From contig NZ_WPZO01000002.1 of the NCBI RefSeq assembly GCF_013031355.1, forward strand, positions 372,001 through 436,000: a stretch of 64,000 nucleotides of DNA, in the 5' to 3' direction. The position numbers were made by a program, and so were the translations under genes. The DNA is from Ruegeria arenilitoris. Its GTDB lineage: Bacteria; Pseudomonadota; Alphaproteobacteria; Rhodobacterales; Rhodobacteraceae. Below the pieces are notes generated by a model, which saw nothing but the letters and a program-made list of their open reading frames with translations, did not search any database and had not been told where the DNA came from. Numbering within the stretch: the first letter of the stretch is position 1; the number at the start of each line of letters is the position of its first letter. This document shows, piece after piece, positions 1 through 8,921 of the stretch.

Positions 1-1
1 T

Positions 2-1192
2 TCCGAGGCGTTGCCAGCCGAGTGGGACCAGTCCGAAGACCTCGAATTCGAGGACGGCCATTCCGTCGTCGCGGGCGGCAATTGGGCCGTCAACGAGGTT
101 TCGGTCTCTGTCGGTTGGGTTGACGCGCCCAATATCGTGGTCGGCGGAAACTCGGTGAACCTGACCGTGGTTAGCCAGGTCGCCGTTGTTGTGGATGTCG
201 ATGAAGGTGAAGAAGGCGTCCAGAGCGAAACGCATGTGGTGCAGGCGTCCGAGATCAATTCTGAATCGCATGTTGCGCCCTGGTTGGAAGACAATGTCGC
301 AGAAGAAGGCGAGGAAGGCGAGGAGGCCGAAGACCCCCTCGTCGTGATCGACTGGATCAGTGGCGATCTGCTGGTAACGAACTTCATCAAGCAAGTTATC
401 GACGCCACGGATATCGACCAGATTTCTGCCGAAATCACGGCATCGTCCACTGCGTATACGTTGGGTGACAACATCCTGACCAACGTGACCGACATCCTTC
501 AGCTCGGCTCTTTCTATGACTTGATCATCATCGGCGGTGACATGATCTCGATCGATGTCGTGAACCAGACCATCGTGTTGATGGACAGTGATGTGGTTCA
601 CGGTGCAAGCCCGACCGATGCAGAAGACAACCTGGTGATGAACAAGGTCTCACTGAAGGCCGAGGGTGAAGATACCCACGAAGCGTTGAGCCAGAACATG
701 GCCAGTACAATCGAAATGCAGGAAGTCGATTCCGATGCGCTCGAGGATGCTCTGCTGAACGATCCCATGTATGCCGGAACCGAACTGGTCCGGGTGCTCA
801 AGATCGAAGGCGACCTGTTGCAGGTCAACGTGATCGAACAGGTGACCTTGCTGCAGGATGACGACGACGTTTATATCGACAACCCGGGCGGGCAAGAGGT
901 TTCAGCCTTGGGTGCCGGCAACGCTCTTTTGAACTCGGCCAATGTGACCAAGATGGGTGTCGACTCTGTCGTTATGGCTCAGGAAGAAGAGTATTCTGAA
1001 GTGATGTTGCATCAGGCAAGCTTGATCGACAGCCCGGAAGAAGAAAACAGCGAACTGGCCAACGAAGCGATTGCGATCCTGATGGAAGAGGTCGATGCGG
1101 CAGGCGATGCTGAAAACCAGTCCGGCGCGTCTACTCTGACCTCCTCTGAGATGGCTGCCATCGACGACGGCCTACAAACTATGCTAGCGTAG
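2..1192 (+). CDS. Acidic repeat protein upstream of a type I secretion system (5' end outside window)
   Basis: The frame is open from the first bases of the window, so the true start lies upstream and this is the C-terminal ~396 residues. The protein is strongly acidic, with Glu-rich stretches (EEGEEGEEAEDP). A loose motif recurs, roughly G(D/N)xLxxNxVxQxxxxxDxD: SGDLLVTNFIKQ, GGDMISIDVVNQ and EGDLLQVNVIEQ. No signal peptide can be judged because the N-terminus is missing. It ends 37 bp before a type I secretion ATPase and HlyD adaptor on the same strand, so a role as a type I secretion substrate or accessory is likely. That is inferred from position and composition; I recognise no enzymatic domain. 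Confidence 0.7.
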   Translation, partial: SEALPAEWDQSEDLEFEDGHSVVAGGNWAVNEVSVSVGWVDAPNIVVGGNSVNLTVVSQVAVVVDVDEGEEGVQSETHVVQASEINSESHVAPWLEDNVAEEGEEGEEAEDPLVVIDWISGDLLVTNFIKQVIDATDIDQISAEITASSTAYTLGDNILTNVTDILQLGSFYDLIIIGGDMISIDVVNQTIVLMDSDVVHGASPTDAEDNLVMNKVSLKAEGEDTHEALSQNMASTIEMQEVDSDALEDALLNDPMYAGTELVRVLKIEGDLLQVNVIEQVTLLQDDDDVYIDNPGGQEVSALGAGNALLNSANVTKMGVDSVVMAQEEEYSEVMLHQASLIDSPEEENSELANEAIAILMEEVDAAGDAENQSGASTLTSSEMAAIDDGLQTMLA

Positions 1193-1229
1193 TAACCCTG
1201 TTTGTTACGAGTGACCTGAAAGTTTTAAC

Positions 1230-3464
1230 ATGTCGATTGTTTTTCCGTCGCGCCCGAGTCGATACGCCAGCCCATTGGATCGTAACGGCGGCGGCGTTTC
1301 TAAGCCGCCAAGCGCGGGCCAGTCTGATAAGAAACCAAAGAAAACACCCGGATTACGACTTAGCGAAGATTTACGCATCGGTGATCCGCAAGACGGTAAA
1401 CGGGAGGCAGTCGCCGAAAGCGATGCGAGCGCCGAAAATACCGTGAAAGCAAAACCTGCTCATCACCAAGCGAAAGTGGAACCGCACCTGCGCGCCGGAC
1501 CTCCCCCCCGGCGCAAGCAGCCGCAGCCTGCCGAAGACAGTGACCAACAGGGCAGCGGTGCTGGGGTGGCCGACGCAGAGAGCCCCGATCCAGAACCCGT
1601 CAATAAGACGAGCGACCGTATACCCCCCGCGTCGCGCTCGAATGGCGGTGATCGCATGGGCACCACTATCGAGGCCAAGGCGAACGAACCATTGCTGCGC
1701 AGCAATTCAGGTGGCGGCGATGGGAATGGGCCACCCCAAACATTCCACAAACGCACCCCGCCAGAGGACTTTCGCAAGACACTGCGTACCTCGTTGCGGG
1801 CAATCTATCGCAATCTGGCCTTTGTGCTGGTCCTGACTTGTGCGACGAACATCCTGATCCTGGCGATCCCGATCTATCTGTTCCAGATCAGTGACCGTGT
1901 TCTGACCAGCCGGTCGCTGGATACGCTGATCATGCTGACGGCTATTGTCGCCGGGGCGGTGATTTTCCAATCGGCCTTCGACGCGGTACGACGGTTCATG
2001 CTGATGCGAACCGCGGTCGAAGTGGCCGCCCGTCTTGGCGCTCCGATCCTCAGTGCGGCGGCCCATGCCTCGCTGCATGGCAGCGGACGTGAATATCAAA
2101 CACTGGGCGACCTTCAACAAGTGCGCGGATTTCTGACGTCGGGCACGTTGATATCCTTCCTTGATGTGCCCTTCGCCCCCTTGTTCATCTTGATGATCTC
2201 TCTGGTGCATCCGCAGCTTGGGATGATCGTGATCGTCACGGCCCTGCTGTTGATGACGATCGCATTCATCAACCAGCGCATGACCGCCAAGCCCTTCGCC
2301 GAGGCGAACAAGGCGCAATCCATGGCCAACCTGCATCTGGATTCGATGTCGCGAAACAGTCAGATCATCAACGCTCTGGCTATGATCCCCGAGGCCGTGC
2401 GCATATGGGGCCGCGACACCGCGCAATCGCTAACATGGCAGGTCCGCGCGCAGGACCGGAACGTGATCTTTGCCGCCATTTCCCGCGCGGTGCGTCTGCT
2501 GACGCAGATCACCATTCTGGGCTGGGGCGCGTTTCTGGCGCTGCAGGGTGAGATCACCGGCGGCATGGTTATTGCCGCGTCGATCATTGCCGGTCGGGCC
2601 TTTGCGCCGATCGAAGGCTCGATCGAAGGGTGGAACAGCTTCCTGCTGACCCGCGCTGCCTATGGCCGGATCAATCAATTGCTGTCTAATTCAGCGCTGC
2701 AATTCGAAAAGCTGCGCCTGCCGCGCCCCGAAGGCCGACTGGACGTGGAGCGCCTGCTTTACGTGCCCGGCGGCACCAAGCGCGTCGTCCTGAACGGGAT
2801 CAGTTTCTCGCTGAATCCGGGTGAGACGCTGGCCATCATCGGCAATTCCGGTGCGGGTAAAACCACGCTCGGTAAAACGCTGGTCGGGTCGATCCTTCCG
2901 ACATCTGGCAGTGTGCGTCTTGACCTTATGGATATCCGCAACTGGGACCCGCGTCAGTTTGGCGAAAGCATCGGGTACCTGCCGCAGGATGTGCAACTGT
3001 TCCCCGGCACCATCAAGGACAATATCGGCCGGATGCGTTCGGACGCGACGGATGAGCAGATACACGACGCTGCCGTTCTGGCCGATGTGCATAACATGAT
3101 CGCGACGCTGCCGCAGGGCTATGAAACCGTGGTGGCCGCAGACGGCTCACCGCTGTCTGGCGGTCAGAAACAGCGCATCGCGCTGGCACGGGCCTTCTTC
3201 GGCAATCCACGCATGGTGGTGCTGGACGAGCCGAACTCGAACCTGGACGTGGCCGGCGACAAGGCGCTGGCGCGGGCCATCGAACAGGCCAAGGAAAGCA
3301 AAATCACTGTGGTGGTGATCACCCAGAAGCCAACTCTGCTGAACGTGGTCGACAAGATCATGCTGCTGACGGATGGCCGGGTGGCGCTGTTTGGCCACCG
3401 CGAACAGGTTCTGCAACAACTGAACGGGCCGCGTAACAATGCGCCCGGCATTCAGAAGCAGTAA
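1230..3464 (+). CDS. Type I secretion system permease/ATPase (ABC exporter)
   Basis: Inner-membrane ABC exporter of a type I secretion system, driving one-step export of unfolded substrates. The first ~190 residues are hydrophilic and rich in Pro, Lys, Ser and Gly, probably disordered and longer than usual for the family. A six-helix transmembrane domain follows (about 190-460, beginning RAIYRNLAFVLVLTC). The ATPase domain has Walker A GNSGAGKTT near 537, signature LSGGQKQR near 641 and Walker B MVVLDEP near 665. No C39 peptidase domain is visible. The HlyD adaptor starts 11 bp downstream, so the two are surely co-transcribed. The outer-membrane TolC partner is not in the window. Confidence 0.95.
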   Translation: MSIVFPSRPSRYASPLDRNGGGVSKPPSAGQSDKKPKKTPGLRLSEDLRIGDPQDGKREAVAESDASAENTVKAKPAHHQAKVEPHLRAGPPPRRKQPQPAEDSDQQGSGAGVADAESPDPEPVNKTSDRIPPASRSNGGDRMGTTIEAKANEPLLRSNSGGGDGNGPPQTFHKRTPPEDFRKTLRTSLRAIYRNLAFVLVLTCATNILILAIPIYLFQISDRVLTSRSLDTLIMLTAIVAGAVIFQSAFDAVRRFMLMRTAVEVAARLGAPILSAAAHASLHGSGREYQTLGDLQQVRGFLTSGTLISFLDVPFAPLFILMISLVHPQLGMIVIVTALLLMTIAFINQRMTAKPFAEANKAQSMANLHLDSMSRNSQIINALAMIPEAVRIWGRDTAQSLTWQVRAQDRNVIFAAISRAVRLLTQITILGWGAFLALQGEITGGMVIAASIIAGRAFAPIEGSIEGWNSFLLTRAAYGRINQLLSNSALQFEKLRLPRPEGRLDVERLLYVPGGTKRVVLNGISFSLNPGETLAIIGNSGAGKTTLGKTLVGSILPTSGSVRLDLMDIRNWDPRQFGESIGYLPQDVQLFPGTIKDNIGRMRSDATDEQIHDAAVLADVHNMIATLPQGYETVVAADGSPLSGGQKQRIALARAFFGNPRMVVLDEPNSNLDVAGDKALARAIEQAKESKITVVVITQKPTLLNVVDKIMLLTDGRVALFGHREQVLQQLNGPRNNAPGIQKQ

Positions 3465-3475
3465 GGGGGTGCGAT

Positions 3476-4828
3476 ATGAATGAACTGGTACCCGTGAACA
3501 ACGATCCCAATGATCCGACGGTCTGGTATGCCGAAGTTCCGCGCTCGATCAATCGTCTGATCGTTATCGGATTTGTTCTGCTGGTCGCCTGCTTTGGGGG
3601 CTTTGGTGTCTGGTCTTTCCGTGCACCTCTGGCGGCGGCGGTGATCGCACAGGGCAGCTTTGTCGCCACTGGCCGCAACAAGATTGTGCAACACTTGGAA
3701 GGCGGCATCATTCAGGAAATTCAGGTGGTCGAAGGCCAGTCCGTCAAAGCCGGGCAAGTGATGATGACGCTGGACCAAACCTCGGCAGAAGCGAACGAAC
3801 GTGAATTGTTCATCCGCAAAATCCGACTGCAGGCCATGTCCGAGCGTCTGAATGCGGAATATGGTGAAGAACAACGGCTGGAGTTTTCCCCGGATCTGAT
3901 CGCCGCCTCGGACGATACCGAGGTGATGAGCATCCTTGACGGGCAGAAAATTACATTCGACCTGTCCCGCAAGACCTTGCTGAACGATATTGCTTTGCTC
4001 GAACGCAACATGGAAGCTCTGCGCATTCGCTCAAGTGGGTTTGAGGCGCAGCTTGACAGCATGACGCGACGGTCGGAAATCCTTCAGGAAGAGTTCGACA
4101 CCAAACAGGCGCTGTTCGAAAAAGGGCTTGTGCGCAAGGGTGAACTGAACACCATTCGCCGGGTTCAAGCCGAAGCCGAAGGCCAGCACGCGCGGCTACA
4201 GGCTGAGGCGGCTGAAATCAGCCAGATGCTGCTGAAATACGAAGAACAGATTTCCCGTACCCGGGCAGCCTATCGTGAGGCTGCGTTGGATGAACTGGGT
4301 GTGATCGAAGCCGATCTGGAAAGTGTCCGCGAAAAAGCCCGCCAGGCGCGCAGCGTTCTGGACCGCGCAGTTGTGCGGGCTCCGGTGACTGGTACCGTAG
4401 TGCGGCTGCACTATCACACGCCGGGCGGGGTGATCGAAACCGGTGAACCCATTGCCGAGATCCTGCCAGCCGACGCCCCCCTGATCATCGAGGCGCAGAT
4501 CCCGCGCACCGAGATCGACAGCGTGGTTACCGGACAGGACGCCACGGTGCGGTTGGTCGCTCTAAACCAGCGGACGACGCCGGTGTTGCAAGGCCAAGTG
4601 TTCTATCTGTCGGCGGACTCAGTGATCGAGGATTCCACTGGCGCGCCGCAAGAGGTCTATCTGGCTCGCATCTCGCTGGAACCGGAAGAAATTGAGCGCG
4701 TACGGGGCTTTATCCCGACACCGGGTATGCCCGCCGAGATCATGATCCAGACCGAAGAGCGCACTTTCGCGGCCTATATCGCGAAACCTGTGACAGACAG
4801 CATGTCGCGTGCCTTCCGCGAACAGTAA
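3476..4828 (+). CDS. HlyD-family periplasmic adaptor of type I secretion
   Basis: Membrane-fusion protein of 450 residues linking the preceding ABC exporter to an outer-membrane channel. A short cytoplasmic N-terminus is followed by one transmembrane helix (about 25-46, LIVIGFVLLVACFGGFGVW). Next come the first half of a lipoyl/barrel-sandwich domain (GNK-like GRNKIVQHLEGGII), a long charged coiled coil (about 100-290), and the returning lipoyl half with VRAPVTGTVVRL. A C-terminal beta-barrel region ends PGMPAEIMIQTEERTFAAYI, typical of HlyD/PrtE/LapC-type adaptors. The length is normal. It is the second gene of the secretion operon; about 75 bp separate it from the next gene. Confidence 0.95.
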   Translation: MNELVPVNNDPNDPTVWYAEVPRSINRLIVIGFVLLVACFGGFGVWSFRAPLAAAVIAQGSFVATGRNKIVQHLEGGIIQEIQVVEGQSVKAGQVMMTLDQTSAEANERELFIRKIRLQAMSERLNAEYGEEQRLEFSPDLIAASDDTEVMSILDGQKITFDLSRKTLLNDIALLERNMEALRIRSSGFEAQLDSMTRRSEILQEEFDTKQALFEKGLVRKGELNTIRRVQAEAEGQHARLQAEAAEISQMLLKYEEQISRTRAAYREAALDELGVIEADLESVREKARQARSVLDRAVVRAPVTGTVVRLHYHTPGGVIETGEPIAEILPADAPLIIEAQIPRTEIDSVVTGQDATVRLVALNQRTTPVLQGQVFYLSADSVIEDSTGAPQEVYLARISLEPEEIERVRGFIPTPGMPAEIMIQTEERTFAAYIAKPVTDSMSRAFREQ

Positions 4829-4876
4829 CGGGCTGGCCGCAGGGCCGGTCTGCCCCTTCCACGCATTGCGTGTTAC

Positions 4877-4898
4877 CCTCCGGTGAAATCACCGGAGG
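4877..4898. promoter_or_regulatory. Perfect inverted repeat covering the rhodanese ribosome binding site
   Basis: Arms of 10 bp (CCTCCGGTGA and TCACCGGAGG) around a central AA. The right arm contains the GGAGG that serves as the Shine-Dalgarno for the ATG at 4906. In RNA the hairpin would hide the ribosome binding site; in DNA the symmetric sequence could be an operator. Which one applies cannot be decided from sequence. Confidence 0.55.
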
Positions 4899-4905
4899 AT
4901 TGCCT

Positions 4906-5280
4906 ATGGCCCTGACAGTTCAAGACATGATGGAGGCCGCAAATGCTGTGGTCGATCGTATCGACACCGGTACAGCGAAAAAACTGCTGGGGCAGGGCGG
5001 TTTGCTGCTGGACGTGCGGGATGCCGTCGAGTTGCAGCAGGCAGGGCGGGCCAGCGGTGCCCATCATATCCCGCGCGGCATGTTGGAATTTCGCGCTGAT
5101 GAGAGTTTGCAATCCCATGACCCGGAACTTCGGAAAGACCGCCCGATTGTCCTGTATTGCGCGGCCGGTGGTCGCGCCGCGTTGGCAGGCAAGCTGCTGA
5201 AGGACATGGGGTACCAGCGGGTCTACAACCTCGGCGGTTTGCCCGATTGGGTCAATGGCGGGGGTGAGGTCACAGCCTGA
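4906..5280 (+). CDS. Single-domain rhodanese-like protein
   Basis: Small cytoplasmic sulfurtransferase-type protein of 124 residues, one rhodanese domain with a short helical N-terminus. The active-site loop CAAGGRAALAGKLL carries the catalytic Cys, and LLDVRDAVELQQAG is the typical CH2A-like segment (DVR...E). Rhodaneses carry sulfane sulfur as a Cys persulfide; the acceptor here is unknown. The start at 4906 is preferred over an upstream in-frame TTG because GGAGG lies 7 bp before it. An inverted repeat covers that site. The convergent hydrolase gene ends almost directly behind its stop. Confidence 0.9.
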   Translation: MALTVQDMMEAANAVVDRIDTGTAKKLLGQGGLLLDVRDAVELQQAGRASGAHHIPRGMLEFRADESLQSHDPELRKDRPIVLYCAAGGRAALAGKLLKDMGYQRVYNLGGLPDWVNGGGEVTA

Positions 5281-5284
5281 AAGA

Positions 5285-6043
5285 TCAGGCGTTCAGAAAC
5301 GCCCGGACGGCGGCCTCGAACTCGCGCGGTTTTTCGGCGTGCAGCCAATGGCCCGCGCCGGGAATCTTGGCGAACTTGGCAGCCGGAAACAGCGCGCGGA
5401 TCAGATTGCGATATTCGGGCAGCACATACTCGGAATCTCCGCCTGACAGGAACAGGGCCGGGCCGTCCCACGACCCGTCTTGTTCCGGAAAGCCCATGAT
5501 CTTGAGCATCTCAGCCGCCAGAACATCAAGGTTCAGCAGCCAGCGTTTTCCCTTGATATCAAGAGATTGCGTGAAAAAGCTTTGAAGCGCGGGTTCAACG
5601 CCCTGATCGGCCAGTTGCTGTGCCGCGTCCGAGCGCCGCTCGATCGCCGAGAAATCGACGGCGCGCATCGCTTCGATGAATTGGATCTGGCTGTGCGTGT
5701 AGGTCACCGGCGCGATATCGGCGACCACCAATTTCCGCACCAGATGCCCATGTTGCAGGGCCAGCGTCATCGCCGCCTTGCCGCCCATCGAATGGCCCAC
5801 CACGTCGGCTTCGCCGCCGAAATGTTCGATCACCTCGGCCAGATCATTGGCCAATTCCGGATAGCTGTGCTGATCGGTCCACATGCTGTAGGCGTGGTTG
5901 CGCATATCGACGGCCACAACCTGCCGCTCATCCGCCAGACGTCGGGCGATCACCCCCCAGTTCCGGGCCGAGCCATAAAGCCCGTGCGCAATCAGCAAAG
6001 GAGGGTTCGCGGTCGGTTCGCCATGTATGATCGTGTTCAGCAT
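5285..6043 (-). CDS. Alpha/beta-fold hydrolase (YbfF-like esterase family)
   Basis: Protein of 252 residues with the alpha/beta-hydrolase fold. Visible elements are the oxyanion-hole HG (LLIAHGLYGSARNW), the nucleophile elbow GHSMGG, and the catalytic His in GAGHWLHAEKP. The cap region is short, as in YbfF-type acyl-CoA/ester hydrolases. The Met at 6043 (MLNTIIHGEP) matches the family N-terminus better than the Met 14 codons upstream. The natural substrate cannot be told from sequence. It is transcribed towards the rhodanese gene and back-to-back with the small membrane protein at 6135. Confidence 0.88.
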   Translation of the reverse strand: MLNTIIHGEPTANPPLLIAHGLYGSARNWGVIARRLADERQVVAVDMRNHAYSMWTDQHSYPELANDLAEVIEHFGGEADVVGHSMGGKAAMTLALQHGHLVRKLVVADIAPVTYTHSQIQFIEAMRAVDFSAIERRSDAAQQLADQGVEPALQSFFTQSLDIKGKRWLLNLDVLAAEMLKIMGFPEQDGSWDGPALFLSGGDSEYVLPEYRNLIRALFPAAKFAKIPGAGHWLHAEKPREFEAAVRAFLNA

Positions 6044-6134
6044 GAGGCTGTGATACCCGTCGCGATCAGAAACAACCAGCCCCATTGTCGCCTTCGTCTA
6101 TGGGGGTTAAGTTGGCAGCTTCGGAGGCCCCGTC

Positions 6135-6509
6135 ATGTCGGAAAATACGGATATCCAAAGCCAGATTGCGCAAACGGTTCAGCTGTTGCGCAAGAAACTG
6201 GGGGTGAAGGACAAGACGCTGGCGGACTCGATCCGCAAGGCGAAACGGCTGCTGCCCCGCCGGATTTACAAGCAGGCGCTGATGCTGGCGAATGCCGAGC
6301 AAATGGCGGCACATCCCAAGCTGCGGCTGGTGCTGGATACTCCGAAACTCGCGCGCGCGTCCGAAGAGGTTCAGGCGCATCTAAGCGGTATCAACCGAGC
6401 CGACCAGCGTCTGGGGTGGTTTCTGGGGATGCTGGGCGGGTTGGCGTTCAACCTGCTGGCTTTGTTGGCTCTGCTGATCATTTTCCTGCGGTGGCAGGGG
6501 TTTATCTGA
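6135..6509 (+). CDS. Conserved-looking hypothetical protein with a C-terminal membrane helix
   Basis: Protein of 124 residues that I do not recognise. The first ~95 residues are basic and helical (LRKKLGVKDKTLADSIRKAKRLLPRRIYKQA). A single hydrophobic segment at about 95-120 (MLGGLAFNLLALLALLIIFL) should anchor it in the inner membrane with the N-terminus in the cytoplasm. It is divergent from the hydrolase and convergent with the glyA terminator. Base composition matches neighbouring housekeeping genes, so it is likely a native core gene. Confidence 0.75.
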   Translation: MSENTDIQSQIAQTVQLLRKKLGVKDKTLADSIRKAKRLLPRRIYKQALMLANAEQMAAHPKLRLVLDTPKLARASEEVQAHLSGINRADQRLGWFLGMLGGLAFNLLALLALLIIFLRWQGFI

Positions 6510-6516
6510 TACGTCC

Positions 6517-6546
6517 CCAAAAAAGAACGGCGCCCATCAGGCGCCG
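6517..6546 (-). terminator. Rho-independent terminator of the serine-cycle operon
   Basis: On the minus strand a 7-bp GC stem (CGGCGCC/GGCGCCG) with a 5-nt loop is followed directly by TTCTTTTTT. It lies 26 bp beyond the glyA stop codon and should end the five-gene operon coming from 12274. Confidence 0.9.
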
Positions 6547-6571
6547 CTCAGGTCTTTGATTTTAAACCTGA

Positions 6572-7867
6572 TTACAGGTTGGGATAGATCGGGAATTTAG
6601 CGCAGAGGTCTGCGACCTCGGCTTTGACCTTGGCTTCGACTTCGCCGTTGCCGTCCTCGCCATTGGCGGCCAGGCCGTCGACCACTTCGATGATCCAGTC
6701 GGCGATCTGGCGGAATTCGGTCTCGCCGAACCCACGGGTGGTGCCGGCGGGCGAGCCCAGGCGGATGCCCGACGTGATGGTCGGTTTTTCCGGGTCAAAC
6801 GGAACGCCGTTCTTGTTGCAGGTGATATGCGCGCGGCCCAGAGCCTTTTCGGTGGCGTTGCCCTTGACGCCTTTGGGGCGCAGGTCGACCAGCACCACGT
6901 GGGTATCTGTGCCGTGGGTCACGGTATCCAGACCGCCCTTGATCAGCTGATCCGACAGCGCCTGCGAGTTCACCACGACCTGCTTGATGTAGTCCTTGAA
7001 GGCCGGCTGCAGTGCCTCGCCAAAGGCCACGGCCTTGGCTGCGATCACGTGCATCAGCGGGCCGCCCTGAATGCCGGGGAAGATGGCCGAGTTCACTTTC
7101 TTGGCGATCACCTCGTCATTGGTCAGGATCATGCCGCCGCGCGGGCCGCGCAGGGTCTTGTGGGTGGTGGTGGTCGCAACATGGGCGTGCGGGAAAGGCG
7201 AGGGGTGCTCACCCGCCGCAACCAGACCGGCGAAATGCGCCATGTCCACGTGCAGATAGGCGCCAACCATGTCCGCAATCTCGCGCATGCGGGCAAAGTC
7301 GATCTGACGCGGAATGGCCGAACCGCCTGCGATGATCAGCTTGGGGTTATGCTCTTTCGCCAGCGCCTCGACCTGATCGTAGTCCAGCATGTTGTCTTCT
7401 TTGCGCACACCATACTGGACGGCCTTGAACCACTTGCCCGACTGGTTGGGCGCGGCGCCGTGGGTCAGGTGACCGCCTGCGTCCAGGCTCATGCCCAGAA
7501 TGGTGTCGCCGGGCTGGATCAGCGCCTGGAACACGCCCTGGTTGGCCTGAGAGCCTGAGTTCGGTTGGACATTGGCGAACTCGCAGCCAAACAGCTGCTT
7601 GGCGCGGTCGATGGCGAGGTTCTCGGCGATGTCGACGAACTGGCAGCCGCCATAGTAGCGACGGCCGGGATAGCCCTCGGCGTATTTGTTGGTCATCACC
7701 GAGCCCTGCGCCTCCATCACGGCGGCAGAGACGATGTTCTCGGACGCGATCAGCTCGATCTCGTCGCGCTGGCGGCCCAGCTCGGATGTGATCGAGCCAA
7801 AAAGCTCAGGATCACGGTCCGAAAGGGACTGGGTGAAAAAACCGTCGGTACGGTGCGGGGCGTTCAC
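6572..7867 (-). CDS. glyA: Serine hydroxymethyltransferase
   Basis: PLP enzyme interconverting serine and glycine with transfer of a C1 unit to tetrahydrofolate. It has full family length (431 residues) and high visible conservation: [10 protein letters not shown] near the N-terminus, [10 protein letters not shown], the PLP-lysine motif [14 protein letters not shown], and the C-terminal [10 protein letters not shown] segment. It is the last gene of the minus-strand operon with hydroxypyruvate reductase and malate thiokinase genes and is followed by a terminator. In a serine cycle it makes serine from glycine and methylene-H4F. About 80 bp separate it from the upstream gene, so it could also have its own promoter. 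Confidence 0.97.
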   Translation of the reverse strand: MNAPHRTDGFFTQSLSDRDPELFGSITSELGRQRDEIELIASENIVSAAVMEAQGSVMTNKYAEGYPGRRYYGGCQFVDIAENLAIDRAKQLFGCEFANVQPNSGSQANQGVFQALIQPGDTILGMSLDAGGHLTHGAAPNQSGKWFKAVQYGVRKEDNMLDYDQVEALAKEHNPKLIIAGGSAIPRQIDFARMREIADMVGAYLHVDMAHFAGLVAAGEHPSPFPHAHVATTTTHKTLRGPRGGMILTNDEVIAKKVNSAIFPGIQGGPLMHVIAAKAVAFGEALQPAFKDYIKQVVVNSQALSDQLIKGGLDTVTHGTDTHVVLVDLRPKGVKGNATEKALGRAHITCNKNGVPFDPEKPTITSGIRLGSPAGTTRGFGETEFRQIADWIIEVVDGLAANGEDGNGEVEAKVKAEVADLCAKFPIYPNL

Positions 7868-7949
7868 GGGGCAAATCTCCTGTAGAAGAGGGGCCGATGC
7901 CGCCGTTTAGGCCGCATCGGTGGTCTTTGACTGGCGCTTGGGTGGGTTT

Positions 7950-8921
7950 TCAGATCACCCGGTCGCGCGGTTCGAGGCCTTGGAAAAAGTCGCTGAGGTT
8001 ATCCAGAACGCGGAACCCCATCGCTTCGCGGGCCTCGCGCGTTGCACTGCCCAGATGCGGCAGCATCACGAGGTTGTCGCATTGCAGAAGGCCCGGATTG
8101 ATACGCGGTTCACCGTCGAACACGTCCAGCGCGGCCCCTCCGATCATGTCGAAGGACAGGGACTGAATGAGAGCCCGTTCGTCGATGACCTCGCCGCGTG
8201 CCGTGTTGATCAGGAACGCATCGGGTTTCATCAGGTCCAGCCTGCGAGCGTTGATCATATGACGGTTTGCGGCACCCCCGGGGCAGTGCAGCGAGACAAA
8301 ATCGCATTGCGGCAACAGCTCATCAACCGTGTCCACTTGCGTCGCGTTGCACTTGGCCAGGATGTCCGGCGCAATCGGGCTGCGGTTATAGACAAGGATC
8401 TCCATACCGAACCCGTGATGGGCGCGGCGGGCCATTTCCTGCCCGATGCGGCCATAGCCGATGATGCCCAGCGTCTTGCCGCTGACCTTGGTGCCGATCA
8501 GATGCGTTGGACGCCAGCCGGTCCAGTTGCCAGCGCGCAATTCACGCTCACCTTCACCGGCGCGGCGGGCCACCATCAGCAGTAGCGTCATGGCGATATC
8601 GGCGGTGCATTCGGACAGTACGTCGGGCGTGTTCGTCACGGTCATGCCCAGCCCACGTGCCGAGGGCTCGCAGATGTGGCTGTAGCCGACGCCGTAGTTG
8701 GCGAGAATCTTTGTCTGCGCGCCGGGCACATCCATTGCTTCGGCGTTCAGCGTATCGGTGACGGTGGGCAGCACCGCATCATAAGATTTTAGTGCTTGCC
8801 GGATTTCGGCCGGGGACATTGGTTTGTCCCCGGTGTTCAGCACGGTGTTATAGTTCTCGGCCAGCTGCGCCTCGACGGCGGCAGGCCAACGACGGGTAAC
8901 AAGAACCGAGGGTTTGACCAT
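7950..8921 (-). CDS. D-2-hydroxyacid dehydrogenase, probable hydroxypyruvate/glyoxylate reductase
   Basis: NAD(P)-dependent reductase of 323 residues in the D-isomer 2-hydroxyacid dehydrogenase family. It shows the Rossmann motif GIIGYGRIGQ, the substrate Arg in NTARGEVIDE, the Glu in DVFDGEP and the catalytic His in LPHLGSAT. In the serine cycle this step reduces hydroxypyruvate to D-glycerate, and the position between mtkB and glyA fits that role well. The ATG at 8921 overlaps the mtkB stop by one base, showing translational coupling. A GTG one codon earlier is an alternative. Specificity for hydroxypyruvate over glyoxylate is inferred from context. Confidence 0.9.
   Translation of the reverse strand: MVKPSVLVTRRWPAAVEAQLAENYNTVLNTGDKPMSPAEIRQALKSYDAVLPTVTDTLNAEAMDVPGAQTKILANYGVGYSHICEPSARGLGMTVTNTPDVLSECTADIAMTLLLMVARRAGEGERELRAGNWTGWRPTHLIGTKVSGKTLGIIGYGRIGQEMARRAHHGFGMEILVYNRSPIAPDILAKCNATQVDTVDELLPQCDFVSLHCPGGAANRHMINARRLDLMKPDAFLINTARGEVIDERALIQSLSFDMIGGAALDVFDGEPRINPGLLQCDNLVMLPHLGSATREAREAMGFRVLDNLSDFFQGLEPRDRVI

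Noticed and set aside
5480-6559. Plus-strand frame of 359 codons spanning the hydrolase and the small membrane protein
   Set aside because: It overlaps two better-supported genes, one antisense and one in another frame, and its translation has no domain character.
6827-7558. Long plus-strand open frame of 243 codons opposite glyA
   Set aside because: It lies entirely antisense to glyA, which has all family motifs; the translation is His/Arg-rich shadow sequence typical of GC-rich genes.
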